A stretch of 23,072 nucleotides of DNA from a virus. Shown here piece after piece: positions 13,976 to 21,170 of the stretch (position 1 is its first letter; every line of letters starts with the position of its first letter). The position numbers were made by a program, and so were the translations under genes. The DNA is taken from positions 1 to 23,072 of IMG/VR virus record IMGVR_UViG_3300046780_000009; one strand, given 5' to 3'. Under the pieces are notes generated by a model, which made no database searches, was not told where the DNA came from, and saw only the letters and a program-made list of their open reading frames with translations.

Positions 13976-14341
13976 ATGGCCCAACTATTCGCGGGCACGG
14001 CCTTCCTCTGGGCCGACAACCGACAACTCGCGCTGCGCGGCAACTTCACCGTCTCGCCGAGCAACGTCGAGCGCACCATGATTGCCGGCCAGGACCGCGT
14101 CCACGGCTATCAGGAGATCCCGCGCGTTCCCTACATCGAGGGCGACATCTCGACCACGCCCGACTTGCTGATGGAAACGCTCGAGGCGGAAACCGACGTG
14201 ACTGTCATCGCGCAGCTCGCCAACCGCAAGCAGTACACGCTCATCCAGGCGTCGTGCAAAGCCGGGTTCGATATCAATACCCGCGACGGCCAGGCGCGCG
14301 TCCGCTGGGAAGGCGTGCAATGCGACGAGAGCTCGTGGTGA
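13976..14341 (+). CDS. Tail tube protein, Mu gpM-like
   Basis: This 121-residue protein polymerises as hexameric rings into the inner tail tube. The short length, the N-terminus MAQLFAGTAFLWADNRQLAL, the GQDRVHGYQEIPRVPYIEG segment and the late beta strands (RVRWEGVQC) match the Mu-type tail tube family. It directly follows the sheath gene, as expected, with an AAAGGAGA ribosome-binding site. The next gene starts four bases after its stop. No anomalies are seen. Confidence 0.92.
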   Translation: MAQLFAGTAFLWADNRQLALRGNFTVSPSNVERTMIAGQDRVHGYQEIPRVPYIEGDISTTPDLLMETLEAETDVTVIAQLANRKQYTLIQASCKAGFDINTRDGQARVRWEGVQCDESSW

Positions 14342-14345
14342 GCGC

Positions 14346-14726
14346 ATGAACATACCCGTCCGCGAAGGGTTCGTCGCCGAGCAGCCGGTGGCGCCGGAAG
14401 CCGCGCCGGCCGCGGCGCCGGCGCGCGTCGAGACCTGGCCGATCAAGGTGAAGCTGCTCCATCATCCGATCCGCAATCATAAGAACGAGGAAGTCCACGA
14501 GATTTCGTTCCGCGAGCCGACCGCGGCCGACATCATCCGCAACGGCAACCCGTGCCGCATCGATGCCGATTGGGAAATCATCATCGACGACCGAAAAATG
14601 GCGGCGATGGTGGCGACGCTCGGCGGCATCCTCACGCCCGAGGTCGAGCGGCTCGATCCGCGCGACTTTGCTTCCTGCGCCTTTAGGCTGCGGGGTTTTT
14701 TTCTGCCGGAGCCGGCGGCCTGGTAG
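14346..14726 (+). CDS. Tail assembly chaperone (TAC), zero-frame product
   Basis: This 126-residue protein is the short form of the tail assembly chaperone, equivalent to Mu gp41 or lambda gpG. It binds the tape measure protein during tail assembly and is absent from the finished virion. Residues 1-30 are Pro/Ala-rich. The core at about 32-115 has VKLLHHPIRNHKNEEVHEIS, a beta segment, then FREPTAADIIRN and a helical region, all characteristic of Mu-type TACs. The gene lies between tube and tape measure, as in most tailed phages. Near its end (14696-14702) is a heptanucleotide slippery site. A minority of ribosomes should shift there into the -1 frame and continue to 14902. Confidence 0.85.
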   Translation: MNIPVREGFVAEQPVAPEAAPAAAPARVETWPIKVKLLHHPIRNHKNEEVHEISFREPTAADIIRNGNPCRIDADWEIIIDDRKMAAMVATLGGILTPEVERLDPRDFASCAFRLRGFFLPEPAAW

Positions 14727-14902
14727 GCACCGACGCCGGCGAAAACTTCGTCCTCGATTGCTACTGGCTTGCGCGTTGGTATCACCAATGCCCGGACGTT
14801 TTTCTGTCCATGCCGATCTCGCATGTGCAGACGCATCTCAAATATACGCACCGCATCGGCGAGCTTAGGCGCCAGGCAAACGCCGACCGCGAGGATCGTT
14901 GA
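14346..14902 (+). CDS. TAC-T fusion made by -1 ribosomal frameshift
   Basis: This is the predicted 185-residue extended chaperone (equivalent to lambda gpGT or the Mu gp41-42 fusion). It consists of 119 zero-frame residues, ending in two phenylalanines, joined to 66 residues read in the -1 frame from 14702. The -1 frame is closed by a TAG at 14684-14686, just before the slip site, and then open to a TGA at 14900-14902. It has no ATG before about 14810, so it cannot be translated usefully on its own. Its sequence is plainly protein-like, with an aromatic helix DCYWLARWYHQCPDVFLSMP and an amphipathic end, and it resembles the T domain that recruits tail proteins to the tape measure. It ends three bases before the tape-measure ATG. 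Confidence 0.85.
14696..14702 (+). other. -1 frameshift slippery heptamer
   Basis: T TTT TTT sits in the canonical phase (X XXY YYZ) of the chaperone reading frame, so both P- and A-site tRNAs can re-pair after slipping back one base. It is followed by an eight-base spacer and a GC-rich hairpin, the standard arrangement for stimulated -1 frameshifting. The preceding GGGG makes the whole stretch GGGGTTTTTTT. Confidence 0.88.
14711..14740 (+). other. Frameshift-stimulating hairpin
   Basis: GCCGGCG (14711-14717) pairs perfectly with CGCCGGC (14734-14740), an all-GC seven-base-pair stem. It can be extended by GCC (14718-14720) pairing with GGC (14726-14728), closing a five-base loop with a bulge on the 3' side. 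The stem starts eight bases after the slippery heptamer, the distance expected for a stimulator. Folding was done by eye only. Confidence 0.7.
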
Positions 14903-14905
14903 ACG

Positions 14906-17272
14906 ATGGCTGAAACCGAAGAACTACAAATCAAAGTAACGCTGGTCGAGGGGAACACCGTCGAGAAATTGCGCGAGATGCGCAAGGAGATCGAGGCGCT
15001 CGGCGGCGGCGGGACGGCAGCACAGCTTGAGCGGTTCAGCCGCCAGGCGCGGGACGCGCGGGAAAAGGGACTCAAGCCGTTCTCGGAAGACCTCGAGGTC
15101 GCGGCCAAGCGCATGGTCCCGTTCATCGGCGGGATCGGCGGCATCGCCACCGGCTTAATTGCGGTCGGCTATGCGGCGGACAAGGCGCTCGATGCGCTCA
15201 ATGACTTCGCCAAGGTGCAGGAGCGCATCGGTGTCCTGAGCAAGCAAACCGGATTTGATCCAGCGTTCGTCAAGGTATTTCAGGAGCAATTCAAGCTCGC
15301 CGGCGTTGAGGACGCCTCGCGCGACCTGCAAGGTCTGGCGCACATCATGTCTGACATCACGCGCGCCAACAGCGAGTTCCGGCGCAAGATGATGGAGGGC
15401 CAGAAGCCGGGCTCGGCTGAAGCCGGCGCGATGCAGGAATACCTCGCGCAACTGACCGAGATCAAAGACCCGACGAAGTTCGCCAACAAATTGCGCGAGG
15501 GTCTCGAGAACATCAGAAGGAACGCTATCGCAAAGTTCGGCGAGCAGCGCGGCGCCGAGGCGTTCCGCAAGTTTGAAACCGAGCTCGGAATGCCCGACCT
15601 CGACCGGCTGAAAAAGGATTTGCCCGCGGTGTCCGCGGAGGAAAAGAAAATTCAGGCCGATCGCCAGAAGGCGGCCGACGACTATCTCACGACATCGCGC
15701 CTGATCGATGAGCATTGGGAGCACATCAAAGCGGCTTGGTGGGATCAGACGCTCGGCGGCAGTCCGCTGATGGACGCGATGAAATACATCGAGGGCGTGC
15801 TCGCACGCTGGGAAACGCAATCCAATAAGGCGTCCGAAGTAATGAAAGAGCATCCCTCGCCCGAGGGGTTCTGGAACAAGCTCAATCCGTTTGATCCGAA
15901 GGTGATCGAGCAACATAAGGCGCTCGACCCTGGCAGCGTCAGTGAAGCGCCATTGGCGAAGTGGTGGAGCGATCATTTTCAAAGCGGCAATGTCCCTAAG
16001 CTCCAACACGGCGGCATCGTCACCAAGCCGACGCTTGCGATGATCGGGGAAGGCGGCCCGGAAGCGGTCGTCCCACTTGGCGGCGGCAGAGGCGGCGGCG
16101 AGTCGACCGAAGACAACAACACGCGCGAGACCGCAGACAACACTAAGCAACTCCAAAAGCTCAACGACCAATTGTTTGAGATGTTGCATCCCGCCGCTCT
16201 CGTCGATCCAGGCGGAATGGGCGGTCTCCCTGGGCTCGGTGCCTCAATGCGCGGCCTCGGCGGCCTTCCTGGCTTCGGCGGCGGCGGCGGCGGGCTCGGA
16301 GCCGGCGGCGGCGGCGGCCCTCGTGGTGGTGGCGGCGGCGGCGGCGGCGGTGATGGCGGTGATGGCACTGTCACCTATCCAGGCGGTGCTCTGCGTCGTC
16401 GCTTTGGAGGCGGCCCCAAGGGTGCTCTTCCGACGACGGGGCCAGATGATGGCGGCGGTTCAAGCGGAACTCTTGCCGAGCAACGCGCACAGTTTCAGAA
16501 GGAATTAGATGCTGATCCAAAACTAAAAGCCTTTGCCATCGACGCGATGCAACACGAAGGCGGCATCCAATCAAACATGGAACAATTGATGAATATGGCG
16601 GCCATGCGCCATCAGACGATAAGGAAGGCGCTTTTCTCTGGGCAGTATGGTCCGGTCCGGCATGGCTTGATCAGTGGAAACATCTCCGCAAAAACCGCAG
16701 CGGAAGGCAATGCGGCGCTCGCAAAGGTCTATGCCGGATCAAACATCACTGATTATTCGACCGACCAAGGTATGGCGGGCGATCCTAACTTCGCCAAGTA
16801 TATGGCGGACCCCAAATATTGGGGGATGCACAAAGTTGAGAACGCTTGGTTTTCGGCTCACGGCGAGGAAGGCCGCAAATGGGCGGCAGAACAGCGCGCG
16901 AGGGATGCAGCCGCAGCCCCGGCGCCCGGCAATGTTGCAGCACCGCGCAACTCTTTTACTTCGCAGGCGTTTGCCGGCCGCCGCCGATCACAGGCGGCGG
17001 ACGATACGGCCGATGACGGTTCTCAGCCCACAATAAGATCGCAAGAGGAGGCCGACGATTGGGTTTTCGGCACGGGTGCTTCGCGCGCCGCGCTCGACAA
17101 CCAAATGGCGCAGAAGGTCGAAGGCACCGGCAAGCTATCGGTTCACGTCAACGCGCCGCGGGGAACCAAGGTCGGGGCCGAGGGCGGCGGGCTGTTCAAG
17201 AAGACCGAGGTTACGCGCCAGACCCAGATGGAGCCGGCGGCCTCGTCGATGGCCTCGCAGTATCAGGAATAG
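14906..17272 (+). CDS. Tail tape measure protein with inserted hydrolase-like region
   Basis: This 788-residue protein sets tail length and is ejected ahead of the DNA. Residues about 1-70 are a helical start, 70-99 a hydrophobic segment, 100-340 helical tape-like sequence. The tape-measure signature is at 369-391: it begins GGIVTKPTLAMIGEGGPEAV and continues to a proline-leucine. After a Gly-rich linker (about 440-490), residues about 524-668 form a compact region with MQHEGG (E551) and then NMAAMRHQTIRKALFSGQYG, a pattern reminiscent of lysozyme-like or cell-wall hydrolase domains. The final residues (about 731-788, KLSVHVNAPRGTKV then GLFKKTEVTRQTQMEPA) are again typical tape-measure sequence. 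The middle region is AT-richer than the first part, suggesting an acquired domain that helps the tail cross the peptidoglycan. Enzymatic activity is unproven. Confidence 0.88.
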   Translation: MAETEELQIKVTLVEGNTVEKLREMRKEIEALGGGGTAAQLERFSRQARDAREKGLKPFSEDLEVAAKRMVPFIGGIGGIATGLIAVGYAADKALDALNDFAKVQERIGVLSKQTGFDPAFVKVFQEQFKLAGVEDASRDLQGLAHIMSDITRANSEFRRKMMEGQKPGSAEAGAMQEYLAQLTEIKDPTKFANKLREGLENIRRNAIAKFGEQRGAEAFRKFETELGMPDLDRLKKDLPAVSAEEKKIQADRQKAADDYLTTSRLIDEHWEHIKAAWWDQTLGGSPLMDAMKYIEGVLARWETQSNKASEVMKEHPSPEGFWNKLNPFDPKVIEQHKALDPGSVSEAPLAKWWSDHFQSGNVPKLQHGGIVTKPTLAMIGEGGPEAVVPLGGGRGGGESTEDNNTRETADNTKQLQKLNDQLFEMLHPAALVDPGGMGGLPGLGASMRGLGGLPGFGGGGGGLGAGGGGGPRGGGGGGGGGDGGDGTVTYPGGALRRRFGGGPKGALPTTGPDDGGGSSGTLAEQRAQFQKELDADPKLKAFAIDAMQHEGGIQSNMEQLMNMAAMRHQTIRKALFSGQYGPVRHGLISGNISAKTAAEGNAALAKVYAGSNITDYSTDQGMAGDPNFAKYMADPKYWGMHKVENAWFSAHGEEGRKWAAEQRARDAAAAPAPGNVAAPRNSFTSQAFAGRRRSQAADDTADDGSQPTIRSQEEADDWVFGTGASRAALDNQMAQKVEGTGKLSVHVNAPRGTKVGAEGGGLFKKTEVTRQTQMEPAASSMASQYQE
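16276..16365 (+). repeat. GGC/GGT triplet repeat tract (poly-glycine linker)
   Basis: Runs of GGC and GGT triplets with few interruptions encode an almost pure glycine linker (with single L, A, P, R and D residues) in the tape measure protein. Such tracts can change length by slippage in steps of three without breaking the frame. The linker separates the tape-measure signature from the hydrolase-like region. Confidence 0.8.
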
Positions 17273-17278
17273 CGGACG

Positions 17279-17869
17279 ATGCTGATCACCGACCTACCAA
17301 ATACCAAGTGGCGCGACGAGCTGTTGCCGGCGTCTTTCCGCGGCGCGTTCTTTCACGTCGAGGCCGGCAGCAAGGAGAGCGGGCGCGCGATCGTCGTGCA
17401 TGAGTTCCCCAAGCGCGATTTACCGTACCCGGAGGACATGGGCCGGCGGACGCGGCAATTCTCGGTGCGCGGCTATTGCATCGTCTATCCGGTCAACACC
17501 GGCGAGCCGCTCTATAACCGCGACTACCGGATCGCGCGCGATTTGTTGTTCACCGCGCTCGAGGAGGAAGGCAAGGGCGTGCTCCAATTGCCGACTATCC
17601 CGCCGATGCTGGTGGTCTGCCCGCAATACCGTTGGACCGAGGAGCAAAAGCTCGGCGGCTATTGTACGTTTGATATGACTTTCGTCGAGTGGGGCGACCC
17701 GCCCGGCGCCGCGCCGACCGACTCACGCGACGAGCTCATCAATCAATCGCAGGCGGTGACCGCCCGCATGCTCGAGGTCATGAAAGGCAGCGACGCCGCG
17801 ATCCGCGCGCTCGCCGGACTGCCGCCGCGCGCACCGGCGGTGACGCCATCGGGCGTCGGCCATGCTTAA
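17279..17869 (+). CDS. DNA circularisation protein N-terminal part (Mu gpN-like)
   Basis: This 196-residue protein corresponds to the N-terminal DNA_circ_N domain of Mu gpN, a tail/baseplate protein whose family name comes from an early assignment as a DNA circularisation factor. Evidence is the pattern LPASFRGAFFHVEAGSKESG, then VVHEFPKRDLPYPEDMGRRT, then QFSVRGYCIVYPVN, a glycine-rich turn before LQLPTIPPMLVVC, and GGYCTFDMTFVEWGDP. All are family hallmarks. The usual protein is over 400 residues and continues into a helical C-terminal domain. Here the frame stops at 17869 after a Pro/Ala-rich tail, and the missing part is in the next gene. It follows the tape measure gene by six bases, as in Mu. 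Confidence 0.85.
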   Translation: MLITDLPNTKWRDELLPASFRGAFFHVEAGSKESGRAIVVHEFPKRDLPYPEDMGRRTRQFSVRGYCIVYPVNTGEPLYNRDYRIARDLLFTALEEEGKGVLQLPTIPPMLVVCPQYRWTEEQKLGGYCTFDMTFVEWGDPPGAAPTDSRDELINQSQAVTARMLEVMKGSDAAIRALAGLPPRAPAVTPSGVGHA

Positions 17870-18530
17870 AAGCGAAGCGATCGAAGCCGCCGGCATCTTG
17901 CAGCGCAGCCTGGGCGTGCTGGTCGCCGCGGTGCCGGCGCAAGGGCGCGCGGGCTCCGATCTGCGTCTGGCGTGCTTTGCGTTGCAGGCGAATGCTATGC
18001 GGCTCACCGGCGCCGACGCCGCGGGGCCGTATCTCGCCAATTGCTTCGACCTCGCGCGCGCCGCCGGCGTGACGCAGCCGCAGCTCGCCCGAGTGCGCGT
18101 CTCGACGGGCGCCGAGCCGACCACGATGAGCGGCGCGACGCGCATCAAGTGGTCGATCATCGGCATGTGCCTGGCCGCCGAGGGGCGCGTGATCTCGGCG
18201 ATGACTTTCACCAGCCGGGAGGATGCCGACGCGCTCAAGCTGCAAATGAATACGGTCTTTGCGCAAGTCGAGGAAGCGGTCGCCGACGCGATGGATCAGA
18301 TGACGTTCCAAGCAATGGTCTCGCTGCACGCCAGCATCATGTTTTATCTGGTCGAGACGGCGCGCCCGCTCCCGCGGCTTCTGCAATTCGCCTTCGCGCT
18401 GCCGATGCCAACGTTGGTCATGGCCTATCGGCTCTATGCCGACGCCAGCCGGGCCGACGAGCTTAGAGAAGAAAATAAAGTGGTTCATCCCGCATTCGCG
18501 CCGCCGGCCGGCCTGGCGCTGTCGGCTTAG
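17862..18530 (+). CDS. Mu gpN-like C-terminal part, separate gene
   Basis: This 222-residue protein is mainly helical and matches the C-terminal region of Mu gpN-type proteins. The best anchor is near the end: ALPMPTLVMAYRLYADASRA, then DELREENKVVHPAFAPP, which corresponds to the family pattern P-x-x-V-x-A-Y-R-L-Y-G-D-A-x-R-A-D-E-(I/L)-x-x-(R/E)-N-x-(I/V)-x-H-P-x-F-x-P. It begins in the +1 frame relative to the preceding gene, at ATG 17862, and overlaps it by eight bases, so reinitiation at the overlap is likely. Together the two genes encode about 418 residues, near the length of an intact gpN. The two parts presumably assemble into one baseplate component. A +1 frameshift that joins them is less likely. 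Confidence 0.75.
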   Translation: MLKSEAIEAAGILQRSLGVLVAAVPAQGRAGSDLRLACFALQANAMRLTGADAAGPYLANCFDLARAAGVTQPQLARVRVSTGAEPTTMSGATRIKWSIIGMCLAAEGRVISAMTFTSREDADALKLQMNTVFAQVEEAVADAMDQMTFQAMVSLHASIMFYLVETARPLPRLLQFAFALPMPTLVMAYRLYADASRADELREENKVVHPAFAPPAGLALSA

Positions 18531-19733
18531 ATGGCCGACGACGCCGCGTCCGCGCCCGCGCCCGCGCCCGATCAGCTTCCGGGGCCGATCTTCAACCCGG
18601 ACGAGATTGCGACCGTCGTCGTCGAGGGCCGCAAGTTCCAGAGCTGGAAATCCGTTTGGGTGCAGCATCGGTGGGCCGAGGCTTATCCGCTGTTCCGCTT
18701 CACGTCCGCGGACATCGAGCAAGTCCCGGCCGATTGGCAATTGCTCCAATTCAAGCCGGGCGACGAAGCTGCGATCTATCTCGGCAACGAGCTCGCGATC
18801 ACCGGCGTCATCGTCACGCGCCAGACCGCCTATTCGAAAGAAGCCAAGGGCATCCAATTCCAAGGCATCGGCGTCACGTGGTACGCCGCGCGCGCGAGCG
18901 TCATCCACAAGACCGGCAACTTCGACAACAAGTCGTTCATGCAAATTGCCGAGGAGGTGCTGGCGCCGACCGGGATCAAGATCATACCGATCGGCAACGT
19001 CAATGCGGAGCCGTTCGTCAAATGCCAGGTCGAGCCGGGCGAAACGATCTGGAATTTCCTCGAGCGCCTGGCACGCCCGCGCGGCATCGTGATGGGGAGC
19101 GACAAAGACGGCAACTTCCTCGCCATCGACGACCACACGATGCCGATCAGCGCGAGCTTGGTCGAAGGCGTCAACATCATAAGTTGCCAGGCGGTCATCT
19201 CGATCGAGAACATCTTTACCGACTACATTATCCGCGGCCAGACCGCGGCCAGCGACACGCAGAACATGGCGGCTGCTTCCGAGCAGGAGGCGCACTATCC
19301 CGGCACCGCGAAACGCTACTCGCCGGTGCTGACGCCGGCCGAGCAACCCGTGTGGAGCATCGGCGAGCTGCAAGAGCGCGCCAAGAACGAGTCGATATGG
19401 CACGAGGGCACCATCATCGAGGCGACCATCGTCGTGCAAGGCTGGATGCGGCCAGGCACGCATCAGCTATGGCGCGCCGGCGATGACGTGAGCGTCTACT
19501 CGCCGATGGCGATGCTCAATATGGTTCTCAAGATCAAGACCATCACGTTCACGCAGGACCGCAATCAAGGGACGTTGACCGCGCTCGAGCTGGTCGCACC
19601 GTGGTTGCTCAAGGATGCCGGCGACTTTGACGTAAGCAATCCAACCGCACCGCAGGCGCCCGATCCAAATGCCACGCCGGCGCCGGCGGCGACATCGCCG
19701 AGCGAGCCGCCGCCGCCAAACTTGGAGGAATAA
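18531..19733 (+). CDS. Baseplate hub protein, Mu gpP (gp44)-like
   Basis: This 400-residue protein is of the gpP/gp44 type that forms the hub holding the tail tube and spike in Mu-like phages (related in fold to T4 gp27). The core runs from about residue 25 to 375 and includes IATVVVEGRKFQSWKSVWVQ, FRFTSADIEQVPADWQLLQF, the ring-forming ITGVIVTRQTAYSKEAKGIQ segment, and PWLLKD at the end of the core. The first 20 residues (Ala/Pro, from a repeated GCGCCC run) and the last 30 (Pro/Ala-rich) are low complexity. ATG follows the previous TAG with no gap, so it depends on reinitiation or coupling. The gene sits in the standard Mu order between gpN and gp45. Confidence 0.88.
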   Translation: MADDAASAPAPAPDQLPGPIFNPDEIATVVVEGRKFQSWKSVWVQHRWAEAYPLFRFTSADIEQVPADWQLLQFKPGDEAAIYLGNELAITGVIVTRQTAYSKEAKGIQFQGIGVTWYAARASVIHKTGNFDNKSFMQIAEEVLAPTGIKIIPIGNVNAEPFVKCQVEPGETIWNFLERLARPRGIVMGSDKDGNFLAIDDHTMPISASLVEGVNIISCQAVISIENIFTDYIIRGQTAASDTQNMAAASEQEAHYPGTAKRYSPVLTPAEQPVWSIGELQERAKNESIWHEGTIIEATIVVQGWMRPGTHQLWRAGDDVSVYSPMAMLNMVLKIKTITFTQDRNQGTLTALELVAPWLLKDAGDFDVSNPTAPQAPDPNATPAPAATSPSEPPPPNLEE

Positions 19734-19735
19734 AG

Positions 19736-20656
19736 ATGCACCGCGCTACGCCGCTCAATACCAGCTTCCGCGCCTACTCGTCGGGCGGCGCCCGCACCAT
19801 GATCAGCGGGGCCGACGACGGCAAAATGATGCAGGAGATGGCCGGCAACTTTATGAAGGGCGAAACGCGCGACAAGGTCGAGTCGCCGCAAAACTATGGG
19901 TTCTCGTCGGTGGTGCGCGCCGCTACCAAAGACGCGCAGGGAATGATCAAGGAAGCCGCCGAGGGCTTCGTCAGCTTCATGGGCGGCAACCGATCGTTTC
20001 CGGTCTGCGCCATCATGGACGACCGGCGGCATCGCCCGATGGGTTTGAAGGAAGGCGAGAACGCGCAATATGACGATCTTGGGCAGATGACTTTGTTGCG
20101 CCGCGCCGGGCTGTTCCTGTTGTCGCTCGACGGGCCGGACGACAGTCAGAAAAGCCAAGGCGGCCAGGGCGGAAGCGGCTCGAGCGGCGGGCAGCAACAA
20201 ACCGTCAAACGCTTTGTTTCGATCCGGCACGTCGAAAAGAAAAAGCAGCAACGCAAAGGCGGCAGCGTTTCCGGCGGCGGCGGCTCGAGCTCGAGCAGCG
20301 GAAGCGGCGGCATCGGTAGCGCGCGCGATACCAGCGGAGGAAGCGGGAGCGCCCAGAGCGGCGGGCAAGGTCAACAGGACTTCAAGCACGAAGGCGAGAG
20401 CGTCAATCACGAAATCCGCGTCAGCAAGGGCCGCATCGAGTTCCGCTCGGGCGACAGCGTGGTCGGTTACTACGACGGCCAAAGCAAGACATGGGTCTTC
20501 ATCGGCAAGATCAAGCTCGGCACCGAGAGCGCCTCGCATCCCGTCTACGGCGTCAATCAAGGGGTCGGCATGACCACCGATCCAAACGGTAGCGATGCGG
20601 TGCTGGTCAACGCGCCGAAGCCGGGGCCGCCGACCTCGCTGGACACGAAGCCTTAA
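19736..20656 (+). CDS. Baseplate assembly / spike protein, Mu gp45 (V)-like
   Basis: This 306-residue protein matches Mu gp45, the central spike that pierces the outer membrane. The diagnostic stretch is GGNRSFPVCAIMDDRRHRP followed by MGLKEGENAQYDD (about residues 83-114), an oligosaccharide-binding-like fold in this family. A long Gly/Ser/Gln-rich stretch at about 141-155 and 178-225 separates this from a beta-rich end (HEIRVSKGRIEFRSGDSVVG, about 226-260), likely the triple-stranded spike needle. Mu gp45 is about 197 residues, so this protein is considerably longer, mostly through the low-complexity part. It has a strong GGAGG ribosome-binding site (19724-19728) overlapping the end of the hub gene. 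Confidence 0.85.
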   Translation: MHRATPLNTSFRAYSSGGARTMISGADDGKMMQEMAGNFMKGETRDKVESPQNYGFSSVVRAATKDAQGMIKEAAEGFVSFMGGNRSFPVCAIMDDRRHRPMGLKEGENAQYDDLGQMTLLRRAGLFLLSLDGPDDSQKSQGGQGGSGSSGGQQQTVKRFVSIRHVEKKKQQRKGGSVSGGGGSSSSSGSGGIGSARDTSGGSGSAQSGGQGQQDFKHEGESVNHEIRVSKGRIEFRSGDSVVGYYDGQSKTWVFIGKIKLGTESASHPVYGVNQGVGMTTDPNGSDAVLVNAPKPGPPTSLDTKP

Positions 20657-20660
20657 AGCG

Positions 20661-21164
20661 ATGCCCGACATCCGGCTTGTCCAGCGCACCGATTTTCCGG
20701 GCCGCACATCGGTTTCGGTCGATTGGCTGTTGCTCGGCGACGGCACGCTCGACGATACCGAGGCGCTCGCGACCGCGGTCATCGTCGCGCTCGGCACCGA
20801 TCGCCTGGCCGCGATCGACGACGAGCTGCCCGACCCGGACTCGACTGATCGCCGCGGCTGGTGGGGCGACCTCGACGCGCAGGAGATATGGAGCGGCTGG
20901 GAGATAGGCTCGCGCCTTTGGCTGATGCAGCGCGCCAAGATCACTGGCTCGAATGCCGCGGTCGGCTCAACGCTCGTTCGCGTCAAGCATTATATCCAAG
21001 AGGCAATCCAGCCGTTCCTCTCGCTGCGGATTGGCACGTCGATGGATGTGCAAGTCGAGCGGTTCGATACCCAGCGCATCGACGCCCTGGTGCGCCTCTA
21101 TCGCGGGCCGTTCACAGCGGTCGAGCTCCGCTATCAAATTCTTTGGCAAGACATCATCGAGTGA
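20661..21164 (+). CDS. Baseplate wedge protein, Mu gp46-like
   Basis: This 167-residue protein belongs to the phage GP46 family of Mu-like baseplates (functional counterpart of gpW or T4 gp25). Hallmarks are DWLLLGDGTLDDTEALATAV near the N-terminus, DRRGWWGDL, the motif IGSRLWLMQRAKIT, and a helical region leading to a C-terminal beta strand (VELRYQILWQDI). The start at 20661 follows the gp45 stop by four bases; the frame is open upstream into gp45 but that extension has another codon character. It leads to gp47 six bases later. Confidence 0.9.
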   Translation: MPDIRLVQRTDFPGRTSVSVDWLLLGDGTLDDTEALATAVIVALGTDRLAAIDDELPDPDSTDRRGWWGDLDAQEIWSGWEIGSRLWLMQRAKITGSNAAVGSTLVRVKHYIQEAIQPFLSLRIGTSMDVQVERFDTQRIDALVRLYRGPFTAVELRYQILWQDIIE

Positions 21165-21170
21165 CGCCGC

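Noticed and set aside
17855-17872. A programmed +1 frameshift joining the two gpN parts.
   Set aside because: No recognised +1 slip signal; an ATG at the overlap explains the second product more simply.
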